The notes beneath the pieces are model-generated. The model was not told the origin of the DNA, did no database searches, and saw only the letters and a list, made by a program, of their open reading frames with translations. From positions 39,012-103,011 of the forward strand of contig NZ_JBASAD010000001.1 of NCBI RefSeq assembly GCF_049650445.1: 64,000 nucleotides of DNA, given 5' to 3'. A program made the translations under genes and the position numbers. Positions within the stretch are counted from its first letter, which is position 1. Each line of letters starts with the position of its first letter. Source of the stretch: Castellaniella sp049650445. GTDB lineage: Bacteria > Pseudomonadota > Gammaproteobacteria > Burkholderiales > Burkholderiaceae_B. Positions 19,444 to 28,745 of this stretch are shown one piece after another.

Positions 19444-20739
19444 CTACCGCTTGGCCGGGTCGAAATGCTTCTTCAGGCCCTGCCAGCACCGATAATATTC
19501 CCGCTGCCGCTGCGGCGATTCCAATGCCTGGCGGGTGGCCTGGATGGCGACCGGCGTCTCGAACATGAAGGCCATGGTGTCGGCGATGTAGTCCGGCCTG
19601 GACGTGTCGGCCGCGCTGGCTTTGGCGAAGGTCTCGGCATCGGGGCCGTGGCCGGTCATGGTGTTGTGCAACGAGGCGCCGCCGGGCTGGAAGCCTTCGG
19701 CCTTGGCGTCGTAGCGACCGTGTATCAGACCCATGAATTCACCCGCCAGATTGCGGTGGAACCAGGGCGGCCGGAAGGTGTCCTGCATCGCCAGGATGCG
19801 CGGCGCGAAGACGACGAAATCGATGCTGTCCACGCCCGGCACGGCGCTGGGCGCGTGCAGCACCAGAAAGATCGACGGATCTGGGTGATCGTAGGTGATC
19901 GAGCCGATCGCGTTGAAGCGGCGCAGGTCGTATTTGCAGGGGGTGTCGTTGCCATGCCAGGCCACCACGTCCAGGGGCGAATGGTCCATGCGGGCACTCC
20001 AGAAGCGGCCCTGGAATTTCGCCAGCAGTTCGAAGTCGCCCTCGACGTCCTCGTAGGCGGCCACGGGCGCCAGAAAGTCGCGCGGGTTGGCCAGGCCGTT
20101 GGAGCCGATCACGCCCAGATCGGGCAGGCGGAAATGCGCGCCGGGGTTTTCACACACATAGCCGCGCGCCGCGCCGTCCGGCAGGCGGACCTGGAAACGC
20201 ACGCCGCGCGGGATGACGGCGATTTCCTGGGGCTCGATCCACAACACGCCCAGCTCGGTCGCCAGTTCCAGGCGGCCCTGTTGCGGCACGATCAGCAATT
20301 CGCCGTCGGCATTGTAAAAATACCGATCCATCGAACGGTTGGCGGCGTACAGATGGATGCCACAGCCGGCGTTGCCGCCCATGGTCACCATGCCGTCCAC
20401 AAAATCCACGGACTGACCCTCTGCCGGAAGGGGCAAGGGGTCCCAACGCAGCGGGTCCGGCGGCGTGGGGACTTCGTCGTAATGGCTCAGCCAGCGCGCA
20501 CCCGCGGCAGACGGTTCGAACGGCCCGTGCGTGGCTGCCGGCCGGATGCGGTACAACCAGGAGCGCCGGTTGGCGTGGCGCGGTGCCGTGAAGGCCGTGC
20601 CCGATAATTGTTCGGCATACAGGCCATACGGCGCCTGCCGGGGGGAATTGCGCCCTTGCGGCAGCGCGCCGGGCAGGGCCTCGGTGGCGAACTCGTTGCC
20701 GAATCCGCTCTGGTATTCCAGAGAGGGGGTCGTGCTCAT
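19444..20739 (-). CDS. hmgA: Homogentisate 1,2-dioxygenase HmgA
   Basis: A 431-residue canonical homogentisate dioxygenase. The N-terminus YQSGFGNEFATEALPGALPQ is diagnostic, and iron ligands lie in FHRNLAGEFMGLIHG and GGASLHNTMTGHGPD. It opens the homogentisate ring to maleylacetoacetate. Last gene of an operon with maiA, a fumarylacetoacetate hydrolase and a TRAP transporter. Confidence 0.95.
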   Translation of the reverse strand: MSTTPSLEYQSGFGNEFATEALPGALPQGRNSPRQAPYGLYAEQLSGTAFTAPRHANRRSWLYRIRPAATHGPFEPSAAGARWLSHYDEVPTPPDPLRWDPLPLPAEGQSVDFVDGMVTMGGNAGCGIHLYAANRSMDRYFYNADGELLIVPQQGRLELATELGVLWIEPQEIAVIPRGVRFQVRLPDGAARGYVCENPGAHFRLPDLGVIGSNGLANPRDFLAPVAAYEDVEGDFELLAKFQGRFWSARMDHSPLDVVAWHGNDTPCKYDLRRFNAIGSITYDHPDPSIFLVLHAPSAVPGVDSIDFVVFAPRILAMQDTFRPPWFHRNLAGEFMGLIHGRYDAKAEGFQPGGASLHNTMTGHGPDAETFAKASAADTSRPDYIADTMAFMFETPVAIQATRQALESPQRQREYYRCWQGLKKHFDPAKR

Positions 20740-20826
20740 GATGATCTCCTGAAAAACTCGGCCGGCAGCCGCCTCACGCGCGCCGGGCCGGTGGAGCCGC
20801 GTCCCGCGTCTGCGGGCGGGATCCCG

Positions 20827-21471
20827 TCACTCCGCGTCCGGCTGCGCGCCCGGATGAGCTGCCAGGAAGGCCGGCAGTGATTCGCAATGCGCCGCGATCC
20901 GTGCGATCGTCGGAAAGGCCGACAGGTCCACATCATAACGGCGCGCGTTGTAGACCTGGGGCACCAGGCAGCAATCCGCCAGACCCGGCGCATCGCCATG
21001 GCAGCATAAACCCGTCCCGGGCGATTGCAACTGAGCCTCCAGCGACTGAAAACCCAGTTCCACCCAGTGCCGGTACCAGTCATCGCGCGCGGACTGTTCG
21101 ACCTTCAGTTCGCGCGACAGCCAGCGCAGCACGCGCAGATTGTTCAGGGGATGAATGTCGCAGGCGACGTGCAGCGCCAGGGCCCGCACCCGGGCGCGAC
21201 CCAAGGCGTCGGCCGGCAGCAGGGTGGCCGGACCATGCGTTTCGTCCAGGTATTCCATGATGGCCAGGGATTGGGTCAGGATCCGGCCGCCCTCGTCCAG
21301 CGCCGGCACCAGCCCTTCTGGATTGCGGCTCAGGTAGGCGTCCCCCAGCTGCTCGCCGCCGTGACGCAGCAGATGCACGGGAATGACGTGGTAGTCCAGG
21401 CCCTTCAGGCCCAGCGCGATGCGGACGCGATAGGCCGCCGAGCTGCGGAAATAAGAATAAAGTTCCAGCAT
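20827..21471 (-). CDS. maiA: Maleylacetoacetate isomerase (zeta-class GST)
   Basis: A 214-residue glutathione-S-transferase-fold protein with the zeta signature SSAAYRVRIALGLKG and the QSLAIMEYLDE glutathione-site segment. It isomerises maleylacetoacetate to fumarylacetoacetate. Directly between the hydrolase gene (15 bp upstream) and hmgA. Confidence 0.92.
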   Translation of the reverse strand: MLELYSYFRSSAAYRVRIALGLKGLDYHVIPVHLLRHGGEQLGDAYLSRNPEGLVPALDEGGRILTQSLAIMEYLDETHGPATLLPADALGRARVRALALHVACDIHPLNNLRVLRWLSRELKVEQSARDDWYRHWVELGFQSLEAQLQSPGTGLCCHGDAPGLADCCLVPQVYNARRYDVDLSAFPTIARIAAHCESLPAFLAAHPGAQPDAE

Positions 21472-21485
21472 GAGTCAGGCTCCCC

Positions 21486-22505
21486 TCAGGCGCCCGCGCG
21501 GCGTTCGACCGTCTGCTCGATGACACCGAAGATGTCCTCGCCCCGGGCGTCGCTCATGTGGATACGCACCCGGTCGCCGAAGCGCATGAAGGGCGTGACC
21601 GGGGCACCGCCCTCGATGGTCTCGTACATGCGGACCTCGGCGATGCAGCAGTAGCCCACGCCGCCATTGCGGATGCTGGAGCCATGCAGCCCGCCCTGCT
21701 TGTTGGACACCGTACCCGAACCGATGATGGTCCCGGCCGCCAGCCGGCGCGTGCGGGCGGCATGCGCGACCAACTGCGGGAAAGCGAAGGTCATGTCCTG
21801 GCCGGCGTTCGGGCAGCCAAAGGGCTCGCCGTTCAGGTCGACCCGCAGCGGCAGGTGGACCTTGCCGTCGCGCCAGGCCGCCCCCAGTTCGTCAGGCGTG
21901 ACGGCGACCGGGGAAAACGCGCTGGCCGGCTTGGACTGGAAGAAACCAAAGCCCTTGGCCAGTTCCCCGGGGATCAGGCCACGCAAGGACACGTCATTGA
22001 CCAGCATCAGCAGGCGGATCGCGCCGGCGGCATCCGCCGGGTGCGCGCCCATGGGCACGTCGCCCGTGACGACGGCAACTTCGGCTTCCATGTCGATGCC
22101 CCAGTCTTCCGTGTCGGCAATGATCGGGTCGCGCGGACCGATGAAACTGTCAGACCCGCCCTGATACATCAGCGGATCGGTAAAGAAGGATTCCGGCACC
22201 TGGCTGTTGCGGGCCCGGCGCACCAGTTCCACATGGTTCAGATAGGCCGAACCGTCCGCCCACTGATAGGCGCGCGGCAGCGGCGAATGGCAGGCCGCCG
22301 GATCGAAGGGACGCGCTGCGCCGTCCTGGCCTGAGTTGACCCGGTCATACGCAGCGCGCAAAGCCGGCAAGCAGGCATCCCAGTCATCCAGCGCCGCCTG
22401 CAGGGTGGGTGCGATCTCGGGCACGGCGACACACTGCGTCAGATCCCGGGACACGACGACCAGGCGGCCGTCGCGCGACTCATTTTTCAAGGTGGCAAGC
22501 TTCAT
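21486..22505 (-). CDS. Fumarylacetoacetate hydrolase family protein
   Basis: A 339-residue FAH-family protein starting MKLATLKNESRDGRL, with GGSDSFIGPRDPI, DWGIDMEAEVAVV (metal-binding acidic residues) and GTVSNKQGG. This is the shorter betaproteobacterial fumarylacetoacetase form. It cleaves fumarylacetoacetate to fumarate and acetoacetate, completing the pathway with hmgA and maiA. GGAG lies 6 bases before the chosen ATG. Confidence 0.9.
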   Translation of the reverse strand: MKLATLKNESRDGRLVVVSRDLTQCVAVPEIAPTLQAALDDWDACLPALRAAYDRVNSGQDGAARPFDPAACHSPLPRAYQWADGSAYLNHVELVRRARNSQVPESFFTDPLMYQGGSDSFIGPRDPIIADTEDWGIDMEAEVAVVTGDVPMGAHPADAAGAIRLLMLVNDVSLRGLIPGELAKGFGFFQSKPASAFSPVAVTPDELGAAWRDGKVHLPLRVDLNGEPFGCPNAGQDMTFAFPQLVAHAARTRRLAAGTIIGSGTVSNKQGGLHGSSIRNGGVGYCCIAEVRMYETIEGGAPVTPFMRFGDRVRIHMSDARGEDIFGVIEQTVERRAGA

Positions 22506-22577
22506 GGAAAACTCCGGTTGCCCGGGCCGCCGAGGCGGCCGGGAGGCGCGGGACGAAGCCCGCACCCAAGGACTGAT

Positions 22578-23564
22578 CTACTTCAGTTCGGCCTGGACCT
22601 GATCGAACAGATCCTGGCCCACGCTGGGGATGAACATCTGCCACACCGGCTGGACACGCTCACGCATGCGACCATGTTCGGCATCGCTGACCTCGTTGAT
22701 GTCCATGCCGTGCTTGGCCATGGTGTCCTTGGCCGACTGCGCCTGGGCGCGCGCCACTTCACGCTGGTAGGTACGGGCCTCGATGGCGGAATCCGTCAGG
22801 ATCTTTTGCTGATCCGGCGTGAGTTTGTCCCAGAAGGCCTTGGACACCAGCGGGATGAAGGCGCCGTAGCTGTGACGTGTGATGGACAGATATTTCTGTA
22901 CTTCGTAGAGCTTGAGCGCGGCAATCACGGCATTGGGCGTGCCCTGGCCGTCGATGGTGCGGGTTTCCAGCGCGGTGTAGAGCTCCGGCACCGCCAGCGG
23001 CACGGGATTGGCGCCCAGCGCCTTGATGGTTTCCTGGGTGATCTTGGCCTGAATCGAGCGGAACTTCAGACCCTGGAAATCTTCGACCTTGGCGATCGGG
23101 TGCTTGCTGTTGGTGGCGTTGAAAAAACCGTTTTCCCAATACGCCAGGCCCACCAGACCGTGCGCGGGCAAGGTTTCCAGCAGCTTCTGGCCTACCGGGC
23201 CGTCCAGAACCTTTTCCGCCTGTGCGCTGTTCTTGAACAGGAAGGGAAAGTCCAGGATTTCGTAGGCCTTGACCATGCCCGTCAGGGTGGTGGTCTGGGG
23301 CACGGTGAACTCGATCGTGCCGCCCTGCAGGGCGGAGGTCACCTGCACGTCGTTGCCCAGCGCGCCGCTGTAGTAGGGCTTGATGTCGATTTCGCCCTGG
23401 CTCTTGGCCTTGACCAGCTCGACGAACTTGGCCACGCCCTGGCCCTGGTGGGATTTTTCCGGCAAGGTCACGGCGAATTTCGCGGTGACCGCCGCCCAGG
23501 CGGAACCGGACAGCGTCGCGGCCAGCAGGCCGACGAGCAGGGTGGTGCGGATTTTCATTTTCAT
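22578..23564 (-). CDS. dctP: TRAP transporter periplasmic binding protein DctP
   Basis: A 328-residue DctP-type binding protein. The signal peptide ends near GSAWA-AVTA, and the body has LVKAKSQGEIDIKPYYSGALG and the family's GLKFRS segment carrying the carboxylate-binding arginine. AAGGAG precedes the ATG. Its place between dctM and the homogentisate genes suggests uptake of an aromatic or related organic acid. Confidence 0.9.
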   Translation of the reverse strand: MKMKIRTTLLVGLLAATLSGSAWAAVTAKFAVTLPEKSHQGQGVAKFVELVKAKSQGEIDIKPYYSGALGNDVQVTSALQGGTIEFTVPQTTTLTGMVKAYEILDFPFLFKNSAQAEKVLDGPVGQKLLETLPAHGLVGLAYWENGFFNATNSKHPIAKVEDFQGLKFRSIQAKITQETIKALGANPVPLAVPELYTALETRTIDGQGTPNAVIAALKLYEVQKYLSITRHSYGAFIPLVSKAFWDKLTPDQQKILTDSAIEARTYQREVARAQAQSAKDTMAKHGMDINEVSDAEHGRMRERVQPVWQMFIPSVGQDLFDQVQAELK

Positions 23565-23604
23565 GGAATGTCTCCTTGGGTGGAATAGGACGGGGTGCCG
23601 GACG

Positions 23605-24882
23605 CTAACGCCACCACTGGGCGGGCACGGTCACCAGTTCGGGGAACAGGATCAGGGCAATCAGCAAGGAGATCAGGGCCAGCAGGAACGGGGCGATGCC
23701 GCGCGAGGCCTGGGCCATGGTCACCTTGCCCACGGAACTGACGACGTTGAGCACCACCCCGACGGGCGGGGTGATCATGCCGATCGAACAGTTCATGATG
23801 AAGATCACGCCGAAATAGACGGGGTCGATGTCGGCCGCCTGGACGATGGGCATGAACACCGGCGTGAAGATCAGCACGATGGGGATGAAATCCAGCACCA
23901 TCCCGGCAAAGAACACCACCCCCATCATGGCCGCCATCAGGACCATCGGATGATCCGACAGCGCGGACAGCCAGCCGCCCACCTGGCCGGAAATATCGGC
24001 GATGGTGATCATGTAGGACGCGACCATCGCCAGCGCCGCCAGCAGCAGAACGACCGAAGTGGTCTGCGCCGTGGACAGCAGGCATTCGTAGACCTTGCGC
24101 CAACTGAGTTCGCGGTACACCACCAGCCCGACGAACAGCGCATAGGCGGCCGCCACCACGGCCGATTCAGTCGGCGTGAAGATCCCGAAGCGCAGGCCGC
24201 CGATGATGATGACCGGCAGCATCAGCGCCCAGCCGCCCTGCCCCAGCAGACGCAGCCGCTGCCCCCAGGGCACCCGGGGCGTCAGCGCCGCCTGCTGTTT
24301 CCGGGCGACGAACCACCAGGCCACGGTCAGGAACAGCCCCATCAGGATGCCGGGCACGATCCCGGCCAGAAACAGGCGGGTGATCGACACATTGGCCACC
24401 ACGCCGAAGATCAGGAAGCCGATCGAGGGCGGGATGACCGGCGCGATGATGCCGCTGGCGGCCATCAGGCCGCAGGCGCGTGCGGGATCGTAGCCGGCCT
24501 GACGCATCATGGGCACCAGGATCGCCGCCAGCGCCGCCGTGTCCGCGACGGCGGAGCCGGACAGGCTGGCCAGCAGAATGCCGGCGCAGATGGCCACATA
24601 GCCCAGGCCGCCGCGCAGATGGCCGACAAAGGCGCCGGCCATGTCCACGATACGCTTGGACAGGCCGCCCGCATTCATGAATTCGCCCGCCAGGATGAAG
24701 AAGGGCACGGCCATCAGCACGAAATTATCGGCCCCGGCGACGGCGTTCTGCACCACGATCTGGGCGTCGAACTGTCCGGTCAGCAGCATCAGCGCCACCC
24801 CGGCGAACATCAGGGCGAAGGCGATCGGCAGGCCCAGGGCGATCAGGCCCAGCAGCGAGCCCAGGAAGACGATGGCGCTCAT
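23605..24882 (-). CDS. dctM: TRAP transporter large permease DctM
   Basis: A 425-residue very hydrophobic protein of the DctM/IT superfamily, with NFVLMAVPFFILAGEFMN and GIITPPVGVVLN-like GMITPPVGVVLNVV segments. Around twelve membrane helices are expected. It overlaps dctQ by ATGA and pairs with DctQ and DctP for sodium-driven acid uptake. Confidence 0.92.
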   Translation of the reverse strand: MSAIVFLGSLLGLIALGLPIAFALMFAGVALMLLTGQFDAQIVVQNAVAGADNFVLMAVPFFILAGEFMNAGGLSKRIVDMAGAFVGHLRGGLGYVAICAGILLASLSGSAVADTAALAAILVPMMRQAGYDPARACGLMAASGIIAPVIPPSIGFLIFGVVANVSITRLFLAGIVPGILMGLFLTVAWWFVARKQQAALTPRVPWGQRLRLLGQGGWALMLPVIIIGGLRFGIFTPTESAVVAAAYALFVGLVVYRELSWRKVYECLLSTAQTTSVVLLLAALAMVASYMITIADISGQVGGWLSALSDHPMVLMAAMMGVVFFAGMVLDFIPIVLIFTPVFMPIVQAADIDPVYFGVIFIMNCSIGMITPPVGVVLNVVSSVGKVTMAQASRGIAPFLLALISLLIALILFPELVTVPAQWWR

Positions 24883-25508
24883 TTGATCTCCTTCGAGGAG
24901 CCCTGGCGGCCTGCGTCCACCTCGCGCCTTGCAAGGCGCTCCGATGCGCCAGGCGCAGGGACTGCCCTGTGTCCGGACTCATCCTCGATGCGTTCAGCCA
25001 GCCCCTCGATGCGATCGGCCAGATCCTCGGTCAACCCGTCATCGATGCCGATCAGCGCGCGGTACACGTTGTTGCAGACCGGGAAGATCAGTGCCACCCC
25101 GAACACCAGTGCGACGCCATACAGCCAGGCGTAGGAGATGTCCAGGACCGGGTAGGTGTTACCCAGGTTGATCAAGGTCTGGCGCCAGCCGCCGACGATG
25201 AAGATCCCGCAGCCGGCCAGAATCAACATGCCGGTGAAGACCACCAGCGCCCGGCGCACGCGCGGCCCGACGGCCTGCTGCAAGGTATCGAAACCGATAT
25301 GGATGCGCCGCGCCGAGGCCAGGACCGCGCCCATGAAGATCAGCCAGACGAACAGCAGGCGCGACAATTCCTCGGAAATGGCGATGCCAGAATTGAAGGC
25401 GTAGCGCAGCACGACGTTGCCGAAGACCAGGATGCCCATGATCGCCAGGCAGGCGACGATCAGGATCTCGAAACCCCGAACGATCAAATGAGAAGCGCGC
25501 TGTATCAT
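24879..25508 (-). CDS. dctQ: TRAP transporter small permease DctQ with extended C-terminus
   Basis: A 209-residue DctQ subunit with four membrane helices in residues 10-160, including ISEELSRLLFVWLIFMGAVL. After the helices an unusual polar tail of roughly 40 residues follows. Its last part, about residues 175-198, is encoded by a sequence that matches the non-coding repeat upstream of midA (61520-61602), so the tail seems to derive from insertion of that repeat. Confidence 0.88.
   Translation of the reverse strand: MIQRASHLIVRGFEILIVACLAIMGILVFGNVVLRYAFNSGIAISEELSRLLFVWLIFMGAVLASARRIHIGFDTLQQAVGPRVRRALVVFTGMLILAGCGIFIVGGWRQTLINLGNTYPVLDISYAWLYGVALVFGVALIFPVCNNVYRALIGIDDGLTEDLADRIEGLAERIEDESGHRAVPAPGASERLARREVDAGRQGSSKEIK
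24916..24986. repeat. Double-hairpin repeat, copy 1 (inside dctQ 3' end)
   Basis: Matches the sequence at 61520-61602. Palindrome 1 is GCGCCTTGCAAGGCGC. It is followed by CTCCGA, CGCCAGGC and a second small hairpin CAGGG-ACTG-CCCTG. Relative to the other copy it lacks about 16 bases of the second hairpin. It is translated as part of DctQ. Confidence 0.6.
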
Positions 25509-25673
25509 CTGCGGTCACCGCACGGGCCATGCAATGGCCGAGCCTGCAGAGCGTCCCAAGAGAGGGGCATGGCGTTGTCTCCGGTCTGAATGCGGACGCA
25601 GGCCGGGGGCACCGGTGCGTCTCTGTCATGGATGCCCCATTAAACGCAGTTTCCAGCTATCATTCAAACAGTT

Positions 25674-25691
25674 TTTATTCATCGATTCATA
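25674..25691. promoter_or_regulatory. Candidate LysR operator in divergent gap
   Basis: Imperfect palindrome TTAT-TC-ATCGAT-TC-ATAA (14 of 18 positions symmetric), 10 bp upstream of the LysR start, in the 193-bp gap separating it from the TRAP/homogentisate operon. Position and dyad fit LysR-type binding; unproven. Confidence 0.35.
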
Positions 25692-25701
25692 AGGCGATCC
25701 G

Positions 25702-26613
25702 ATGGAAGTCACACTGCGCCAATTGCGCGCCTTCACGGCGCTGGCCCGCACGGGGGGCTTCACCCGGGCGGCCGAATCCCTGCACATCACCCAGTCGGCC
25801 CTGAGCGGCCTGATCAAAGAGCTGGAAACCCAACTGGGTGTGCGCCTGGTGGACCGCAACACCCGGCGCATCCAGCTCTCGGAGGTCGGGCGCGAATTCC
25901 ATTCCGTCGCCACCCGCATCCTGCGCGACCTGGACGGCGCGCTGGAAAACATCGACAACCTCAAGCGCCTGCGACGCGGCATCGTACGCATTGCCGCGCC
26001 CCAGTTGATGGCCAGCACCCTGATCCCGGAGGTCATCGCCAGCTTCCGCCGGGAACATCCCGACATCCAGGTCCATCTGCTGGATTGTGCCGTCGAAAAT
26101 GCCATCACCCAGGCGGTGCGCGGCGAAGTGGACATCAGCATCGGCCCCCACCGCGAAGGGCTGACCGAGCTGTCGGCCGATCCACTGTTCGATCTGCCCT
26201 TCATGGCCGTGTTCCCACCCGGCCACCCGCTGGAATCGCTCAAGCGCATCCGCTGGACCGATCTGGTGCGCTATCCGCTGATTGCCCTGCAGGGCCAGTT
26301 CACCGACCGGTTGGCGCTGGACCTGTACCGGATGGCCGACATCCCCGCCATCCATCCCAGCCACGAAGTGGCCTTCATGAGCACCGCCCTGAGCATGGTC
26401 AGCGCAGGCCTGGGCGTAACGGCAGGCCTGCCTTACGCGCAGACCCTGGTGGACCTGTACGGCCTGCGCATGCGCCCGCTGCAGGACCCGTTGATCCGCC
26501 GCCAGTTCTTCATCTACAGCCGCCTGCACGCCAGCCCGCCGCCGGCTACCCAGGCCTTCGTGCGGCACCTGCACGAGCACGTCGGCGAACGGGACTGGGG
26601 AAATCCAGGATAA
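25702..26613 (+). CDS. LysR-family regulator divergent from TRAP/homogentisate operon
   Basis: A 303-residue LTTR. The N-terminal HTH starts MEVTLRQLRAFTALARTGG and contains AAESLHITQSALSGLIKELE; residues 90-300 form the effector domain. It is transcribed away from dctQ, the classic arrangement for a LysR activator of the neighbouring operon. Start preceded by AAGGCG. Confidence 0.88.
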   Translation: MEVTLRQLRAFTALARTGGFTRAAESLHITQSALSGLIKELETQLGVRLVDRNTRRIQLSEVGREFHSVATRILRDLDGALENIDNLKRLRRGIVRIAAPQLMASTLIPEVIASFRREHPDIQVHLLDCAVENAITQAVRGEVDISIGPHREGLTELSADPLFDLPFMAVFPPGHPLESLKRIRWTDLVRYPLIALQGQFTDRLALDLYRMADIPAIHPSHEVAFMSTALSMVSAGLGVTAGLPYAQTLVDLYGLRMRPLQDPLIRRQFFIYSRLHASPPPATQAFVRHLHEHVGERDWGNPG

Positions 26614-26707
26614 TTCCAGTTTATCCCGCGACGCCACCGGATCCGGACGCCATGCCACTCTATAATCGAATCTCGGTCGGCCAGCATGGCGTCTTTCGGG
26701 AACGCCG

Positions 26708-28708
26708 ATGAAAACTCACTTACGTTCCATCCGCGCGTACGTCTGCCTGTTTTTCTTCCTGGGGCCGGTCTGTCTCCTGCCCCACACCGCTCGGGCCACG
26801 ACACTGACGGTCGGCGTCAGCGACATGGGTTCCACCCTGTCGGCTGTGCCCAACGGGCAGCCGGACGGCGTCCTGGGCAACATCCTGTCCGAAATCGCAC
26901 ACCAGGAAAAATACGGGCCGGTGATCCTGGCAGCGGCCCTGGCCCTGGCCGCGTTGTGCCATGCGATATACACCCGGTGCCGGGCACGCCGCCAGGCGCA
27001 GCGGATGCGGAAGTCCACGCACCGTCTGTCCACGGTGCTCGACCACATCGACGACCTGATCTGCATCGAAGACGCCGACCAGCGCTGCCATTACGCCAAC
27101 CAGCCATTCCGCGACTTCTTCGGCCTGCCCACCACCGCGTCATCGGCGACACTCGATCCGGACACGGACCGCGCCCCCATCCGCGCCGACGGCATCTCGG
27201 CCGCCGATCTTCCGGCCCTGAAACAAGGCGACCGCATCGTCACCCAGGAGCAGCGGACCTCTCCTCGGACGGGCCGCACACACACGTTCCAATCGGTCAA
27301 GATGCCGCTGTGCAATCCGGACGGCACGACCGTCATGTTCTGCACCATCCTGACCGACATCACCGCCCGCATGCAGGCCGAGGCGCTGGCCCGCCACAAT
27401 GCATTCCACGACCCCCTGACCGGCCTGCCCAACCGCATCCTGCTGCTGGACCGGTTGGAACAGACGCTGCCCGGCGCGCGGCTCGAATCGGGCTGCGGCG
27501 CCGTACTGATTCTGGACCTGGATGGCTTCAAGAGGCTCAACGACAGCCGCAGCCACGCCATCGGCGACCAGGTCCTGCGAGAAGTGGCCCGCCGCCTGAA
27601 GGAACACACGCTCGACCGGGACATGGTCTCACGCGTCAGCGGTGACGAGTTCATGGTGCTGCTCACCCGGCTGGACCCGGACCCCGAAACCGGCGCTCGC
27701 CAGGCGCTGAAGATCGCGGAAAGACTCCGGCTCGTCCTGGCCTCGACACCCCTGGAGCCCTGTGAACAGACCTGCGTCTTCACCGCCAGCATCGGTCTGA
27801 CCCTGCTGCACCCCGAAGGCGCGACGGCGAGCGACGCCATCCGCGAGGCCGACCTGGCCATGCAACGCGCCAAGGTGCAGGGCGGCAATCAGACCGTCGT
27901 CTACGACCACACGCTGCAAGCCGACTTCGAACAGCGCCTGTGGATGGAAAAGGACCTGACCCAGGCCTTGAACACCAGCCAGTTGACCATGCACATTCAG
28001 CCCCAGTATGCGCGGGACGGCCGGGTCACGGGCGCGGAGTTGCTCACCCGCTGGACGCATCCCGAGCACGGCCCGATCTCGCCCGCCCTGTTCGTGCCCC
28101 TCGCCGAGGAAACCAACCTCATCAACCACCTGACCTACTGGTCGCTGGACATTGCCTGCCAGGCCTTGCTGGACCTGCAGAGCCTGAACGAGACCTATCC
28201 GATTTCCATCAACATCAGCCCCCGGGTCCTGATGGATCCAGGGTTCGGCGAATCCGTGCGCGGCCTGCTGAGGCGCTCCGGCGCGCCCGGCAACCGGCTG
28301 ATCTTCGAGATCACCGAAGGCGTCTGGATCCAGGACGCCGAGGCCACGGCGCAGCGCATGCGCGAGCTCAGCCGCCTGGGCATCCGCTTTTCCATCGACG
28401 ATTTCGGCACCGGCTATTCCAACCTGTCCTGCCTGATGCGTCTGCCGATCTTCGAGCTGAAGATCGACAAGAGCCTGATCCGGAATCTGCCCGGCGATCC
28501 CGACAGCATCGCCATCGCCCGGCTGATCCTGGCCATGGCCGAACAACTGGATTTCTGGGTCGTCGCCGAAGGCGTGGAGAACGAGCCCCAGGCCGATTTT
28601 CTGGCCCGGTACGGTTGCGATGCTCTGCAAGGTTATCTGATGGCGCGCCCCATGCCGATCGACACCTGGCTGACCTCCATCCGCCAGCAGCGCACCAACT
28701 CGGCCTGA
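26708..28708 (+). CDS. GGDEF-EAL protein with truncated periplasmic sensor
   Basis: A 666-residue membrane protein: signal-like segment (residues 8-30), about 45 periplasmic residues, a membrane helix near 77-92, a PAS domain (about 100-235), GGDEF and EAL domains. The cyclase motif reads SGDEF at 311-315 and the EAL motif ELL at 444-446, while DDFGTGYSNL and EGVEN are intact. The short periplasmic part (LTVGVSDMGSTLS... PDGVLGNILSEIA) resembles only the start of a type-3 solute-binding domain, as if its bulk was deleted in frame. Phosphodiesterase activity is more likely than cyclase. Confidence 0.85.
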   Translation: MKTHLRSIRAYVCLFFFLGPVCLLPHTARATTLTVGVSDMGSTLSAVPNGQPDGVLGNILSEIAHQEKYGPVILAAALALAALCHAIYTRCRARRQAQRMRKSTHRLSTVLDHIDDLICIEDADQRCHYANQPFRDFFGLPTTASSATLDPDTDRAPIRADGISAADLPALKQGDRIVTQEQRTSPRTGRTHTFQSVKMPLCNPDGTTVMFCTILTDITARMQAEALARHNAFHDPLTGLPNRILLLDRLEQTLPGARLESGCGAVLILDLDGFKRLNDSRSHAIGDQVLREVARRLKEHTLDRDMVSRVSGDEFMVLLTRLDPDPETGARQALKIAERLRLVLASTPLEPCEQTCVFTASIGLTLLHPEGATASDAIREADLAMQRAKVQGGNQTVVYDHTLQADFEQRLWMEKDLTQALNTSQLTMHIQPQYARDGRVTGAELLTRWTHPEHGPISPALFVPLAEETNLINHLTYWSLDIACQALLDLQSLNETYPISINISPRVLMDPGFGESVRGLLRRSGAPGNRLIFEITEGVWIQDAEATAQRMRELSRLGIRFSIDDFGTGYSNLSCLMRLPIFELKIDKSLIRNLPGDPDSIAIARLILAMAEQLDFWVVAEGVENEPQADFLARYGCDALQGYLMARPMPIDTWLTSIRQQRTNSA

Positions 28709-28745
28709 TGTCCGCGCACCGGGAAGATGCGGCGATACCGCCGCC

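Noticed and set aside
19178..19489. Possible small Arg-rich gene in the gap between dioxygenase genes
   Set aside because: No ribosome-binding site or recognisable domain, overlaps the hmgA end, and the composition fits GC-rich non-coding DNA.
23380..25134. 584-codon plus-strand frame rich in His/Gln/Asp
   Set aside because: Overlaps dctP, dctM and dctQ completely in antisense; those have clear TRAP motifs and translational coupling.
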